This document shows positions 1 through 9,523 of a stretch of DNA of 64,000 nt, one piece after another. The position numbers were made by a program, and so were the translations under genes. This DNA comes from Sphingomonas lacusdianchii (GTDB lineage Bacteria > Pseudomonadota > Alphaproteobacteria > Sphingomonadales > Sphingomonadaceae). Position 1 is the first letter of the stretch; each line of letters begins with the position of its first letter. The DNA is taken from positions 496,001 to 560,000 of the forward strand of contig NZ_JAKRET010000001.1 in NCBI RefSeq assembly GCF_022664395.1. The letters are read 5' to 3'. The notes beneath the pieces are model-generated. The model saw only the letters and a program-made list of their open reading frames with translations, made no database searches and had not been told where the DNA came from.

Positions 1-325
1 CAGCATCGCGCGCGGTCGAGGAGACGAGGATGCCGCTCGCCCCGCCGCCGCAGGTCAGCGTCAGGCCGTCTGCCGCGACCCGGGCGAACGGCTTGCCGAG
101 GCGGACGACGACGCCGGGCACGCCACCGTCGCGGACGATCAGGTTGGAGCCGAGACCCAGCCCCATGACCGGGACCGACGGGTCGAGTGCGCGGAGGAAG
201 TCGCTAAGGTCGTCCGTGTCGGCCGGTTCGAACAGCCACTGCGCCGCGCCGCCCGCCTTGAACCAGACGAGCGGGGCCAGCGGTGCGTTCGCGGTCAGCC
301 GGCCACGGACCGGCGGCAGGTTCAT
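1..325 (-). CDS. murB: UDP-N-acetylenolpyruvoylglucosamine reductase, N-terminal part (cut by window edge)
   Basis: MurB reduces UDP-GlcNAc-enolpyruvate to UDP-MurNAc with FAD and NADPH in the cytoplasm, an early step of peptidoglycan synthesis. The translated part begins [19 protein letters not shown], continues with the FAD-domain signature [18 protein letters not shown], and reaches SSTARDA at the edge, so about 108 residues are visible and the C-terminal two thirds lie outside the window. The ATG overlaps the stop codon of the upstream 64-aa gene (ATGA), which fixes the start and places murB as the next cistron of the dcw operon. Confidence 0.93.
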   Translation of the reverse strand, partial: MNLPPVRGRLTANAPLAPLVWFKAGGAAQWLFEPADTDDLSDFLRALDPSVPVMGLGLGSNLIVRDGGVPGVVVRLGKPFARVAADGLTLTCGGGASGILVSSTARDA

Positions 326-516
326 TTGCCGACGCCCCAGAAGCGCGCCCAGGCGGTCCATGCCTCGGCCTGCGCATCGGCGACCTGCTTGCCAACTTCG
401 CCGAGGTCGCGCTGTTCGGCGGTGTCGAGCAGCTTCTTCGCCGCATCGAGCTGCGCCTGTTGCGCGCGCAGGATTTCGCGCTGCATCTCGATCGCGGTGG
501 AGAACCAGTCGCTCAT
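322..516 (-). CDS. 64-aa charged helical protein between murC and murB
   Basis: This small ORF encodes [20 protein letters not shown] followed by a long Ala/Gln/Lys-rich stretch and ends in WARFWGVGK. It has no signal peptide or membrane segment, and the heptad-like spacing of L/I/A suggests one long amphipathic helix. Its ATG overlaps the murC stop (ATGA) and its stop overlaps the murB ATG, so it is translationally coupled on both sides, which strongly supports a real gene. The function is unknown. I infer a small accessory factor of wall synthesis from position only; no named family is recognised. Confidence 0.8.
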   Translation of the reverse strand: MSDWFSTAIEMQREILRAQQAQLDAAKKLLDTAEQRDLGEVGKQVADAQAEAWTAWARFWGVGK

Positions 517-1919
517 GCCAGCTTGCCCTCGATCGCGGCGGGCAGGCCGGCGGCGATCTTGGTGATGTCGCCGGCACCGAGGCAGACGATCAGGTCGCCC
601 TCTTGCCCTTCGGCCGCAAGTGCCTTGGCAAGCGCGTCCTTGTCGGCGGCGACCTGTGCCGAACGGTGGCCACGCAGGCGGATTCCGTCGACCAGCGCCT
701 CGGCACTGACGCCAGCGACCGGGGCTTCACCGGCGGCATAGACGGGGAGGACATGGACGGCGTCGGCGTCGTTGAACGCCTGTGCGAACTCGTCCATCAG
801 CGCGCCGAGACGGCTGTAACGATGCGGCTGGACGACGGCGATCACCCGGCCGCCGGTCGCTTCGCGTGCGGCGGAGAGGACGGCGCGGATTTCGACCGGA
901 TGGTGGCCGTAATCGTCGATGACGGTCATGCCCGCCACTTCGCCGACACGGGTGAAGCGGCGCTTCACGCCGCCGAACTTGGCGAAACCCTGCGCGATGG
1001 TCGCGTCGTCGAGGCCCAGTTCGACCGCGACGGCGATCGCCGCCAGCGCGTTCTGGACATTGTGGCGGCCGGCCATCGGCAAATGGATGCCGGCGATCGT
1101 CCGCGTCTGGCCGTCGCGGTCGCGCACGACGCAGTCGAACCGGTTGCCGTCGCGGCCCGCCGTCACCTCGACACCGCGCACGTCGGCCTGGGCGGCAAAG
1201 CCATAGGTGACGATGCGGCGGTCGCGGATGCGCGGGATCAGCGCCTGCACCTCGGGATGGTCGAGGCACAGCACCGCCGCGCCGTAGAAAGGCACATTCT
1301 CGATGAATTCGACATAGGCGTCCTTCGCCCGGTCGAAGCTGCCATAATGGTCGAGATGTTCGGGGTCGATGTTGGTGACGACCGCGATCGTGCCGTCGAG
1401 GCGCAGGAAGCTGCCGTCGCTCTCGTCCGCCTCGACCACCATCCAGTCGGAGGCACCGAGCCGGGCGTTCGAGCCATAGCTGTTGATGATGCCGCCATTG
1501 ATGACGGTCGGGTCGACGCCGCCGGCGTCGAGCAGCGCCGCGATCAGCGAGGTCGTGGTCGTCTTGCCATGCGTCCCCGCAACGGCAACCGTCGATTTCA
1601 GCCGCATCAGTTCGGCGAGCATTTCCGCGCGGCGCACCACCGGAATGCGTTTCGCCAGCGCATGGTCGCGTTCGGGATTGCCGGGCTTGATCGCGGTCGA
1701 GGTGACGACGACCGCCACGCCCTCCACATTTTCCGCCCTATGACCGATATGCACGTCGATGCCGCGCGCGCGCAGGCCGTCGACGACATAGCCCTCGGCG
1801 ACGTCCGATCCCTGCACCTTATAGCCGAGATTGTGCATCACCTCGGCAATGCCCGACATGCCGATGCCGCCGATGCCGACGAAATGGATCGTGCCGATAT
1901 CGGTCGCGACACCCTTCAC
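513..1919 (-). CDS. murC: UDP-N-acetylmuramate--L-alanine ligase
   Basis: MurC adds L-alanine to UDP-MurNAc using ATP, the first Mur ligase step. The 468-aa product starts with GTG ([13 protein letters not shown]), chosen because this GTG overlaps the murG stop (GTGA) and puts the nucleotide-binding GIGGIGMSG motif near residue 16, as in the family. The ATPase P-loop GTHGKTTTT is at about residues 115-123, followed by the Mur-ligase NxxxDH motif ([12 protein letters not shown]) and the C-terminal domain [11 protein letters not shown] longer open frame extends 38 codons upstream inside murG but is not needed. It lies between murG and the 64-aa gene. Confidence 0.97.
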   Translation of the reverse strand: MKGVATDIGTIHFVGIGGIGMSGIAEVMHNLGYKVQGSDVAEGYVVDGLRARGIDVHIGHRAENVEGVAVVVTSTAIKPGNPERDHALAKRIPVVRRAEMLAELMRLKSTVAVAGTHGKTTTTSLIAALLDAGGVDPTVINGGIINSYGSNARLGASDWMVVEADESDGSFLRLDGTIAVVTNIDPEHLDHYGSFDRAKDAYVEFIENVPFYGAAVLCLDHPEVQALIPRIRDRRIVTYGFAAQADVRGVEVTAGRDGNRFDCVVRDRDGQTRTIAGIHLPMAGRHNVQNALAAIAVAVELGLDDATIAQGFAKFGGVKRRFTRVGEVAGMTVIDDYGHHPVEIRAVLSAAREATGGRVIAVVQPHRYSRLGALMDEFAQAFNDADAVHVLPVYAAGEAPVAGVSAEALVDGIRLRGHRSAQVAADKDALAKALAAEGQEGDLIVCLGAGDITKIAAGLPAAIEGKLA

Positions 1920-3061
1920 GCAAATGCTTCCTTCTGTCGTTTGGCGGGGGCGACCTTGCCCACTTTCGCCTTTGGTGCGTCGATGCTTTCGACCAGATCG
2001 GCCATATCGCGCACCGCGAACGGCCGCCCGCAACTACGCGCACGCGCCGCCGCGTTGGCGAGCGCAGCGGGATCGAGGCCGAGCTTCTGAATCTGCTTGG
2101 CCAGTTCCGCGGGGGTGAATTGCGACTGGGCGATCGCACGCGCGCCACCGGCCGACACGATCTCGCGGCAATTCGCGGTCTGATGATCGTCGGTCGCGCC
2201 GGGCAGCGGCACGAGGATCGCGGGACGCCCCGCCGCAGTCAGTTCGGCGATCGTCGACGCCCCTGCGCGCGCGATGACGACATGCGCCCATGCCAGCCGG
2301 TCGGGCAGGTCGGGCAGATAGGTCGCGATTTCCGCCGGAATGCCATGTTCGGCATATTTGGCACGCACCGCATCGATATCCTCGATCCGCGCCTGATGCG
2401 TCACCTGCATCCGGCGACGGAACGCGACCGGCAACAGCGCGAGACCATCGGGCACGACCTGGCTCAGCACGCTTGCCCCCTGGCTGCCGCCGGTGACCAG
2501 TACGCGGAAGATGCCATCGGCATCGAGTTGCGGATAGGGACGCTCGCGCAAGCCCAGCACGCTGTCGCGCACCGGATTGCCGACCAGATGCGTCTTGGGG
2601 ACATGCTTGTCCTTCAGCCGCTCGACCGCCTCATAGCTGGTCGCGATGGCATCGACGCTGCCCGCGACCAGCCGGTTGACCCGGCCGAGCACGGCGTTCT
2701 GTTCGTGGACGATCGTCGGCACCTTCTGCGCAAAGGCGGCAAGCAGCGCGGGTAGCGCCGGATAGCCGCCAAAGCCGATCACGGCGGCGGGGCGGAACGT
2801 CCTGTACAGTTCGATCGCCATCGACCGCCCGGCCAGCATCTGCCGACCGGCCTTCAGCCAGCCGATCGGGCCGCCGCTCAACCGCCCGGCGGGCAGGACG
2901 TGCGTCTGGATACCGTCGAACAGGTCGGGAAAGCGCACGCCGCGTTCGTCGCTGACCAGCGCGACACGGTGGCCACGCCGGGTCAGTTCGACCGCCAGCG
3001 CCGCCGCCGGGACCATATGCCCCCCGGTGCCCCCGGCGGCGAGGACATAATGTTTGCTCAT
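1916..3061 (-). CDS. murG: Undecaprenyl-PP-MurNAc-pentapeptide GlcNAc transferase
   Basis: MurG is the peripheral membrane glycosyltransferase that converts lipid I to lipid II. The 381-aa product has the N-terminal glycine-rich motif [13 protein letters not shown], the mid-region [12 protein letters not shown] motif and the UDP-GlcNAc-binding C-terminal signature VTGGSQGA with [14 protein letters not shown] residues ([10 protein letters not shown]). The C-terminus is slightly extended with a Lys/Ala-rich tail ([13 protein letters not shown]). Its start overlaps the ftsW stop and its stop overlaps the murC GTG. Confidence 0.97.
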   Translation of the reverse strand: MSKHYVLAAGGTGGHMVPAAALAVELTRRGHRVALVSDERGVRFPDLFDGIQTHVLPAGRLSGGPIGWLKAGRQMLAGRSMAIELYRTFRPAAVIGFGGYPALPALLAAFAQKVPTIVHEQNAVLGRVNRLVAGSVDAIATSYEAVERLKDKHVPKTHLVGNPVRDSVLGLRERPYPQLDADGIFRVLVTGGSQGASVLSQVVPDGLALLPVAFRRRMQVTHQARIEDIDAVRAKYAEHGIPAEIATYLPDLPDRLAWAHVVIARAGASTIAELTAAGRPAILVPLPGATDDHQTANCREIVSAGGARAIAQSQFTPAELAKQIQKLGLDPAALANAAARARSCGRPFAVRDMADLVESIDAPKAKVGKVAPAKRQKEAFA

Positions 3062-4290
3062 TTCGCTCCGCTCCAGCGCTGCTGGCCATAGGGTGAGCGG
3101 GTCAGATACGGGTTCCGGCGGGTGAAAGCGAGCAGCAGTCCCATCCCGATCGACAGCGCGATCATCGACGACCCGCCATAGGAAATGAACGGCAGCGTCA
3201 TTCCCTTCGACGGCGCGATACCGACATTGACCGCCATGTTGATGAGCGCCTGCGCCCCGAACTGTACCGCCAGGCCGGCGGCGGCGAGCAGCTTGAACGC
3301 GTCTTCCTCATCGAGCAGACGGACGAACACCCGCACGACGATGGCGAGGAAGATCAGTGCGATGATGCCGCAGGCGATCAGGCCGAACTCCTCGCCCACC
3401 ACGGCGAAGATATAGTCGGTATGCGCTTCGGGCAGCTTGAACTTCACCCGCCCGCCGCCGGGACCGGTGCCGATCGCGCCACCGGCGGTCAGCACGGCAT
3501 GGGCCATGTCGACCTGATAGCTGTCGGTCGCGGCACTTTCGGGATCCGGAAACAGGAAGCCGTCGATGCGAACCCGCGCCGTGCCGTAGAAGGTGTAGGC
3601 GGCAGCGACCAGCCCGACCCCTGCCCCGCCGAGCAACGCCATGGTCCGCACCGGAATGCCCGCGACGATCAGCAGTGCCGCCCAGACGCCGCAGAAGATC
3701 ACCGTCTGGCCGAAATCGGGCTGCAGCATCAGGCAGCCGGCGATGACCGCGGTCAGCGCGCCGGTGACCAGCAGCATCGGCAGTTGCGGATCCTTGGCCC
3801 GCAGCGACAGCAACCACGCGGTCGTGACGATGAACATGGGTTTCAGGAACTCGGACGGCTGGAACTGGCCAATGCCGAGGCTGACCCAGCGTCGTGCGCC
3901 GTTCGCCTCGACCCCCACGAAGGGCGTGACCATCAGTGCGAGGACCAGCACCGCAGTGCCGAGCAGGCACAACCGCCGGGCGAACGTGACCGGCAGCATC
4001 GACACCGCGATCATCACCGGGAAGGACAGGCCGATCCACCCCGCCTGTCGCCAGAAATACATCATCGGCGGCACGGTGACGTCGCCGCCCGAGTAGCGGA
4101 CGGCAGAGGCGGGCGAGGCCGCCGCGACCGCGACCAGCCCGATCGCGATCAGCACCATCGCGATCAGCAGCAGCACCCGGTCGACTTCGCGGAACCACGC
4201 GCCGATCGGCGAGCGGGCGCTGCGCCCCTGGATGGTTTCAACGCGTTGCCGCAGCGCGCGCACATCCCGCCCGCGTCCGATATCGGTCAT
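3058..4290 (-). CDS. ftsW: SEDS peptidoglycan glycosyltransferase FtsW
   Basis: FtsW is the septal SEDS polymerase that works with the transpeptidase FtsI at the divisome. The 410-aa protein starts with a ~45-residue cytoplasmic segment and then has many hydrophobic segments typical of the ten-helix SEDS fold. Signature stretches are GVEANGARRWVSLG with FQPSEF and the C-terminal LPFISYGGSSMIALSIGMG. It overlaps murD upstream and murG downstream by 4 nt, the classic dcw arrangement. RodA is the alternative paralogue, but the operon context favours FtsW. Confidence 0.96.
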   Translation of the reverse strand: MTDIGRGRDVRALRQRVETIQGRSARSPIGAWFREVDRVLLLIAMVLIAIGLVAVAAASPASAVRYSGGDVTVPPMMYFWRQAGWIGLSFPVMIAVSMLPVTFARRLCLLGTAVLVLALMVTPFVGVEANGARRWVSLGIGQFQPSEFLKPMFIVTTAWLLSLRAKDPQLPMLLVTGALTAVIAGCLMLQPDFGQTVIFCGVWAALLIVAGIPVRTMALLGGAGVGLVAAAYTFYGTARVRIDGFLFPDPESAATDSYQVDMAHAVLTAGGAIGTGPGGGRVKFKLPEAHTDYIFAVVGEEFGLIACGIIALIFLAIVVRVFVRLLDEEDAFKLLAAAGLAVQFGAQALINMAVNVGIAPSKGMTLPFISYGGSSMIALSIGMGLLLAFTRRNPYLTRSPYGQQRWSGAK

Positions 4291-5663
4291 CGCAAAGCCT
4301 CCACCGCTGCTGCGAAGGCGCGGCCGCGCGCTTCGAAATCGCTATACTGGTCGAATGATGCGCAGGCCGGCGACAGGAGGACCGTGTCGCCGGGCTGCGC
4401 CTGTGCGGCGGCGCTGCGGACCGCCGCGTCGAGGGTGCCGGCATTCTCGACCGGCATGTCGGGGGCGAGCAACTCGGCGAAACGATCGGCGGCGGTGCCG
4501 ATGGTGTAGGCGCGCACGACATTGCCGAAGCCGGGGCGGCAGGCATCGAGGTCGTCGGACTTGGCGAGGCCGCCGACGATCCAATGGATGCGACCGAACG
4601 CGTTGAGCGCCGGCGCGGTGGAATCGGGGTTTGTCGCCTTGCTGTCGTCGACATAGGCGACGCCCTCTACGTCGGCGACGTGCGCCATGCGGTGTGGCAG
4701 CGCGCGGTAGCTTTGCAGGCCGGCGCGGATGGTGTCGGCGTCGAGGCCGAGCGCTTCGCACACGGCGATGGCGGTCAGCGCGTTCTGGGCATTGTGCGGG
4801 CCGGCGAGCGCGGGGCCATAGGCGGGCGCATCGGCGGGCACGGCGATGCGGGTCGCGTGCGGCAGGGTGTCGGCGATGGCGGTCGACATCGGGTCACCCG
4901 TGCCGATGATCGCGGCATGGCCGGACGATTGCATCGCGAACAGGCGAGCCTTCGACGCGGCATAGGCTTCGAAGCCGGCATAGCGGTCGAGATGGTCGGG
5001 GGTGATGTTGAGCAGCACTGCGACGTCGCAGTCGAGACTGGTCGTCAGGTCGATCTGGTAGCTCGACAGTTCGAGGACATAGACGCCGCCCGCGGGCAAC
5101 GGGTCCTGCGCGAGGATCGGCAGGCCGATATTGCCGCCCATGCGCGCGGGGATGCCGGCTTGGTCGAGGATGTGGTGGACAAGCGCAGTGGTGGTCGACT
5201 TGCCGTTGGTGCCGGTGATGCCGACGACCTTGTGCGGGGGGAGGTCTCGGCGAGCCTGCGCGAAGAGTTCGATGTCGCCGATGATGGGGACACCGCCGGC
5301 ATACTGGGCGATCGGGTGGCGGTTGAGCGGTACGCCGGGCGAGACGACGATGCCGTCCAGATCGTAGACCTCGACGGCGTCCAACGTCATCGGATCGGCA
5401 AACACCAAAGCCCTCTCCCCCATGGGGGAGAGGGTTGGGAGAGGGGGTGTGGCGGGAGATGGCGTAGAAGAAGAAGGCCCCTCTCCCCGACCCTCTCCCC
5501 GCAAGCGAGGAGAGGGAAACAGGGCGTCGCGCTTTGCTGCATCACCGTCCCACGCCACGACCTCCGCGCCACCGGCGAGCAGCGCCCGCACCGTCGCCGC
5601 GCCGGAGCGGGCCAGTCCCAGCACCGCGAACCTCTTCCCCGCCCAGGCGGTGGCGACAATCAC
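4287..5663 (-). CDS. murD: UDP-MurNAc-L-alanine--D-glutamate ligase with an internal repeat-derived insertion
   Basis: MurD adds D-glutamate to UDP-MurNAc-L-Ala. The 458-aa product has the N-terminal Rossmann motif [11 protein letters not shown], the P-loop [12 protein letters not shown] (residues ~148-159) and the central [10 protein letters not shown] motif, followed by [11 protein letters not shown]. Residues 49-86 ([14 protein letters not shown]...LSPMGERAL) do not belong to the family. They are encoded by a palindromic intergenic-type repeat inserted in frame between RDAL and VFADPMTLD. All catalytic motifs are downstream and intact, so the enzyme is probably functional with a surface loop. 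It overlaps mraY and ftsW by 4 nt. Confidence 0.95.
   Translation of the reverse strand: MIVATAWAGKRFAVLGLARSGAATVRALLAGGAEVVAWDGDAAKRDALFPSPRLRGEGRGEGPSSSTPSPATPPLPTLSPMGERALVFADPMTLDAVEVYDLDGIVVSPGVPLNRHPIAQYAGGVPIIGDIELFAQARRDLPPHKVVGITGTNGKSTTTALVHHILDQAGIPARMGGNIGLPILAQDPLPAGGVYVLELSSYQIDLTTSLDCDVAVLLNITPDHLDRYAGFEAYAASKARLFAMQSSGHAAIIGTGDPMSTAIADTLPHATRIAVPADAPAYGPALAGPHNAQNALTAIAVCEALGLDADTIRAGLQSYRALPHRMAHVADVEGVAYVDDSKATNPDSTAPALNAFGRIHWIVGGLAKSDDLDACRPGFGNVVRAYTIGTAADRFAELLAPDMPVENAGTLDAAVRSAAAQAQPGDTVLLSPACASFDQYSDFEARGRAFAAAVEALR
5406..5519. repeat. GC-rich palindromic repeat inserted in frame inside murD
   Basis: The 114-bp stretch contains two hairpin units built on CCCTCTCC and its complement GGGAGAGGG. 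One surrounds CATG (CCCTCTCCCCCATGGGGGAG) and the other surrounds the CGCAAGCG region. Its length is a multiple of three (38 codons) and it has no stop in the murD frame, so it is translated as a Pro/Ser/Gly/Arg-rich loop. Repeats of this CTCTCCCC type are known mostly from intergenic DNA of proteobacteria. The insertion limits are inferred from where MurD similarity breaks off. Confidence 0.85.
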
Positions 5664-6730
5664 CGCAGTTTCAGCGTCGAGAGGCCGGCGAGCGCCAGCA
5701 CGAAGGCGATGATCCAGAAGCGGATCACGACCGTCGCCTCGGCCCAGCCGAGCTGTTCGAAATGATGGTGGATCGGCGCCATGCGGAAGATGCGCTTGCC
5801 GGTGCGCTTGTACCAGAACACCTGGATGATGACCGACAGCGCCTCGACTACGAACAGCCCGCCGATGATGGCCAGCACGATTTCGTGATGCGACGATACG
5901 GCGATCGCGCCCAGCGCGCCGCCCAGCGCGAGGCTGCCGGTATCGCCCATGAACACCGCCGCCGGGGGCGCATTATACCACAGGAACGCCAGCCCCGCCC
6001 CCACGATCGCGCCGCAGAACAGCGCGAGGTCGCCCGCCCCCAGCACGTGCGGGATGCCGAGATAGGCGGCGAACTTGGCGTTGCCGACCATATAGACGAT
6101 CAGCATCAGCGCGACCGAGGCGATGATGACCGGCATGGTGGCGAGCCCGTCCAGCCCGTCGGTCAGGTTCACCGCATTGCCGAACGCGACGATCGTGAAG
6201 GCGGCGAAGATGACGTAGAACGGCCCCAGATCGATCGCGACGCCCGAGAAGAACGGCACGTACAGCATCGTACCGGTCTGGCGGATGATGATCCAGCTCG
6301 CGACCCCGGCGATGAAGAATTCGAGCAGCAGGCGCACCCGGCCCGACACGCCCGCGGTGCTCGCCTTGCGCACCTTGTCATAATCGTCGAGGAAACCGAT
6401 CGCTGCGAAGCCGAGCGTCACGAACAGGCACGCCCAGACGAACGGGTTGGCAAGGTCCATCCACAGCAGCACCGACGTGGTGAGCGAGGTGAGGATCATC
6501 AGCCCGCCCATGGTCGGCGTGCCGCGCTTGGCGAGGTGGGTCTGCGGCCCGTCGAGGCGGATCGGCTGCCCCTTGCCCTGGCGCACGCGCAGCCAGCCGA
6601 TGAAGCGCGGACCGATGATCAGGCCGAGGAACAGCGCCGTCGCCGTCGCCGCACCGGTGCGGAACGACAGATAGCGGAACAGGTTCAGCACACCGGGAAA
6701 GCCAAGATATTCGGCAATTTCGTACAACAT
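5660..6730 (-). CDS. mraY: Phospho-MurNAc-pentapeptide translocase MraY
   Basis: MraY transfers phospho-MurNAc-pentapeptide to undecaprenyl phosphate, forming lipid I in the inner membrane. The 356-aa product begins [20 protein letters not shown]. It has the family motifs [14 protein letters not shown] (residues in [10 protein letters not shown]), [21 protein letters not shown] and the C-terminal [13 protein letters not shown]. About ten membrane segments are evident. The ATG at 6730 is preferred over one five codons upstream because it forms a TGATG overlap with the murF stop. Confidence 0.97.
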   Translation of the reverse strand: MLYEIAEYLGFPGVLNLFRYLSFRTGAATATALFLGLIIGPRFIGWLRVRQGKGQPIRLDGPQTHLAKRGTPTMGGLMILTSLTTSVLLWMDLANPFVWACLFVTLGFAAIGFLDDYDKVRKASTAGVSGRVRLLLEFFIAGVASWIIIRQTGTMLYVPFFSGVAIDLGPFYVIFAAFTIVAFGNAVNLTDGLDGLATMPVIIASVALMLIVYMVGNAKFAAYLGIPHVLGAGDLALFCGAIVGAGLAFLWYNAPPAAVFMGDTGSLALGGALGAIAVSSHHEIVLAIIGGLFVVEALSVIIQVFWYKRTGKRIFRMAPIHHHFEQLGWAEATVVIRFWIIAFVLALAGLSTLKLR

Positions 6731-8124
6731 CAGTCCTGGCCCCACAGGTCGGCGACGACCCGCGCCAGCCCCACCCCGTTCGATCCCTTTACGAGCACCG
6801 CGTCGCCCGGCAGCAGCAGGTCCGACAGGACCCGCGTGGCGGCGGCGGCGTCGGGCACATGGACGGTTTCGACGCGCCCCTCAAGCGCCTTGGCGAGGGG
6901 GAGCATCCCTTCCCCCACCAATATGGCGCGCGAAACACCCGCTTCGTCGACGGGGACCGCCAGCGCGGCGTGATAGGCGTCCGAAGACTCGCCGAGCTCG
7001 CGCATTTCGCCGAGCACCGCGACGCGGCGTTCGGCACGTTCGGCGGCCAGCACCTTCAGCGTCGCGCGCATCGAGGCAGGATTGGCGTTGTAGCTTTCGT
7101 CGATGACCAGCGCCTCGCCGTCGCCGACCTTGATCCGCCGCCGCGCGCCACGCCCGGCGAGACCGTCGAGATCGGCGAGCGCAAGACCGGCGACGCCGAG
7201 ATCGCCGCCGAACGCATCGACCGCCGCCATCACCGCCAGCGAATTGGCGACCCAATGTTCGCCGGGCGGGGCGAGCGTATAGCTGATCTCGCGATCGCCT
7301 AGCCGGGCGGTTACGAAGCTGTCGCCGCTCGACAGGCGGACATGTTCGATTGCGCGGACATCGGCGCCGTCGCGCAACCCGAAGGTGACGATGCGGCCGG
7401 CATGGGGCTGTGCGGCGGCGATCAGCGTGTCGCGATGCGGGCTGTCATACGGCACGATGGCGACGCCGCCGGGGGTAAGCCCTTCGAAAATCTCACCCTT
7501 GGCGCGGGCGATCGCATCTTCGCCGGTGAAGAATTCGGTGTGCGCCGGCGCGATGGTGGTGATGATCGCGATATCCGGCCGGACCAGCCGGGTCAGCTTC
7601 GACAGCTCGCCCGCATGGTTCATGCCCATTTCGAGCACCGCCGCCCGCGTCGCCGCCGGCATCCGCGACAGGCTGAGCGGCACGCCAGTATGGTTGTTGT
7701 AGCTTTTGACCGATCGATGCGCCTGACCGAAGGTGACTCGGTCGAGCGCCGCGAACAATGCCTCCTTGGTGCCGGTCTTGCCGACCGATCCGGTCACGCC
7801 GATGATCCGCCCGGCCACGCGCGCGCGGGCGGCATGGGCGAGCTGGTCGAGCGCAACGATGGTGTCGGACACCAGCACGTGCGGCCCGTCGACCGGTTGC
7901 GATACCAGCGCCCCTGCCGCCCCTTGCGCAAACGCCTGCGCGACGAAGCGGTGGCCATCGGTCGCTTCGCCCGACAGCGCGACGAACAGGTCGCCGGGGC
8001 CGACCTCGCGGCTGTCGAAGGCTACGCCGTCCGCATGGAAGTCGGCGGAAGCAACCCCGCCGGTCGCAGCGGCGATCGCTGCCGAGGTCCAGAGCGGACC
8101 GACTCCATCAGCCCGCACAGTCAC
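6730..8124 (-). CDS. murF: UDP-MurNAc-tripeptide--D-Ala-D-Ala ligase
   Basis: MurF adds D-Ala-D-Ala to UDP-MurNAc-tripeptide, completing the pentapeptide. The 464-aa product shows the P-loop [15 protein letters not shown], the MGMNHAGEL motif, an [12 protein letters not shown] region, and [15 protein letters not shown] in the C-terminal half. The start overlaps the 3' end of murE by 17 nt, and its stop overlaps the mraY start. Confidence 0.96.
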   Translation of the reverse strand: MTVRADGVGPLWTSAAIAAATGGVASADFHADGVAFDSREVGPGDLFVALSGEATDGHRFVAQAFAQGAAGALVSQPVDGPHVLVSDTIVALDQLAHAARARVAGRIIGVTGSVGKTGTKEALFAALDRVTFGQAHRSVKSYNNHTGVPLSLSRMPAATRAAVLEMGMNHAGELSKLTRLVRPDIAIITTIAPAHTEFFTGEDAIARAKGEIFEGLTPGGVAIVPYDSPHRDTLIAAAQPHAGRIVTFGLRDGADVRAIEHVRLSSGDSFVTARLGDREISYTLAPPGEHWVANSLAVMAAVDAFGGDLGVAGLALADLDGLAGRGARRRIKVGDGEALVIDESYNANPASMRATLKVLAAERAERRVAVLGEMRELGESSDAYHAALAVPVDEAGVSRAILVGEGMLPLAKALEGRVETVHVPDAAAATRVLSDLLLPGDAVLVKGSNGVGLARVVADLWGQD

Positions 8125-9523
8125 GCGCCACCTGCACGTCGTCGAAGGGCAGAATCATGTCGCCGACGATCTGGCCCTGCTCATGCCCCTTGCCCGCGAT
8201 CAGCACGATGTCGCCGGCCTGCGCCATCTCGCACGCGGCACGGATCGCGGCGCGGCGGTCGCCGATCTCGGTGGCGTTCGGCGCGCCCTCCAGCACCTGC
8301 GCGCGGATCGTCGCGGCGTCCTCGGTGCGGGGATTGTCGTCGGTGACGATCGCGACATCGGCATGGGTCGCGACGACCTCGCCCATCGGCGCGCGCTTGC
8401 CGGTATCGCGGTCGCCGCCCGCGCCGAACACGACGATCAGCCGGCCTTCGGCATGCGGACGCAGCGCCGCGATGGCGGCTTCCAGCGCGTCGGGGGTATG
8501 CGCATAGTCGACATAGACCGGCGCGCCGTTCGGCAGGATCACCGCGCGCTCCAGTCGCCCGCGCACCGGCTGCAACCGGGCCAACCCGGCCAACGTCGCG
8601 GCGAGCGTTCCGCCGGTCGCCAGTACAAGGCCAGCCGCCGTCAGCGCGTTCGCCGCCTGATAGGCACCGATCAGCGGCAGTTGCACCTTGTGCGCCTGCC
8701 CCTCGGCCTCGATCGTCAGCGCCTGGCCGAGCAGGCTCGGCTCGCGTCCCGTAAGGCGCAGCGTGTCGCCATGTTCGCCGACGGTGATGAGCGTGTTGCC
8801 GCGCACCCGCGCCAGATCGATCACGCGGTCGGCATGCGGATCGTCAACCCACACCACCGCCGTACCGTCATCGGCCAGCATCTCGGCGAACAGCCGCAGC
8901 TTGGCGGTCAGATAGGTCGCCATGTCGCCGTGATAGTCGAGGTGATCGCGACTGAGATTGGTGAAGGCGGCGGCGCGGACCGGCAGTCCTTCGGTGCGAT
9001 ATTGCGACAGGCCGTGGCTCGACGCCTCGAACGCGACATGGGTCACGCCTTCGCGCGCCAGCCCGGCGACGTTCGACAGGAAGGTGACGATGTCGGGCGT
9101 GGTCAGCCCGGTGGTGACGCGTTCGTCGGCGGTGGTGACGCCCAGCGTGCCGATCGACGCGGCATGATGCCCCTGCATCCGCCAAAGCTGACGCACCATT
9201 TCGACGGTGCTGGTCTTGCCATTGGTGCCGGTGACCGCGACGCAGGTCGGCGGAAACGGCGCGAAGAACTGTGCAGCGGCACGGGCGAAGGCCTCGCGCG
9301 GATCGCGGGCGGCGATATGGACCGCGCCCTCCACGACCGCTTCGGGGCGGGCGACGACGGCGATCGCGCCGGCAGCGATGGCAGCGGGGATGAAGTCCTC
9401 GCCGTTGACCCGCGCCCCTTCGAACGCGCCGAACACGGTGCCCGGTGCGACCTTGCGATGGTCGATCGCAAACCCCGTGACGATCTGCGGTTCGCCACCG
9501 CCGGTAATCGTTCCCAATCTCAT
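8108..9523 (-). CDS. murE: UDP-MurNAc-L-Ala-D-Glu--meso-diaminopimelate ligase
   Basis: MurE adds the third stem-peptide residue. The 471-aa product has the P-loop AVTGTNGKTSTVEM, the NLSRDHLDYHG motif (with the lysine-containing AKLRLF segment following) and the C-terminal DNPRTED sequence. The DNPR motif marks specificity for meso-diaminopimelate rather than lysine, fitting a Gram-negative wall. The start ATG at 9523 overlaps the ftsI stop by 4 nt. Confidence 0.97.
   Translation of the reverse strand: MRLGTITGGGEPQIVTGFAIDHRKVAPGTVFGAFEGARVNGEDFIPAAIAAGAIAVVARPEAVVEGAVHIAARDPREAFARAAAQFFAPFPPTCVAVTGTNGKTSTVEMVRQLWRMQGHHAASIGTLGVTTADERVTTGLTTPDIVTFLSNVAGLAREGVTHVAFEASSHGLSQYRTEGLPVRAAAFTNLSRDHLDYHGDMATYLTAKLRLFAEMLADDGTAVVWVDDPHADRVIDLARVRGNTLITVGEHGDTLRLTGREPSLLGQALTIEAEGQAHKVQLPLIGAYQAANALTAAGLVLATGGTLAATLAGLARLQPVRGRLERAVILPNGAPVYVDYAHTPDALEAAIAALRPHAEGRLIVVFGAGGDRDTGKRAPMGEVVATHADVAIVTDDNPRTEDAATIRAQVLEGAPNATEIGDRRAAIRAACEMAQAGDIVLIAGKGHEQGQIVGDMILPFDDVQVARDCAG

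Noticed and set aside
30..2090. Long open frame on the + strand opposite murC/murG
   Set aside because: High-GC antisense shadow; the minus strand encodes well-supported Mur enzymes across the same bases.
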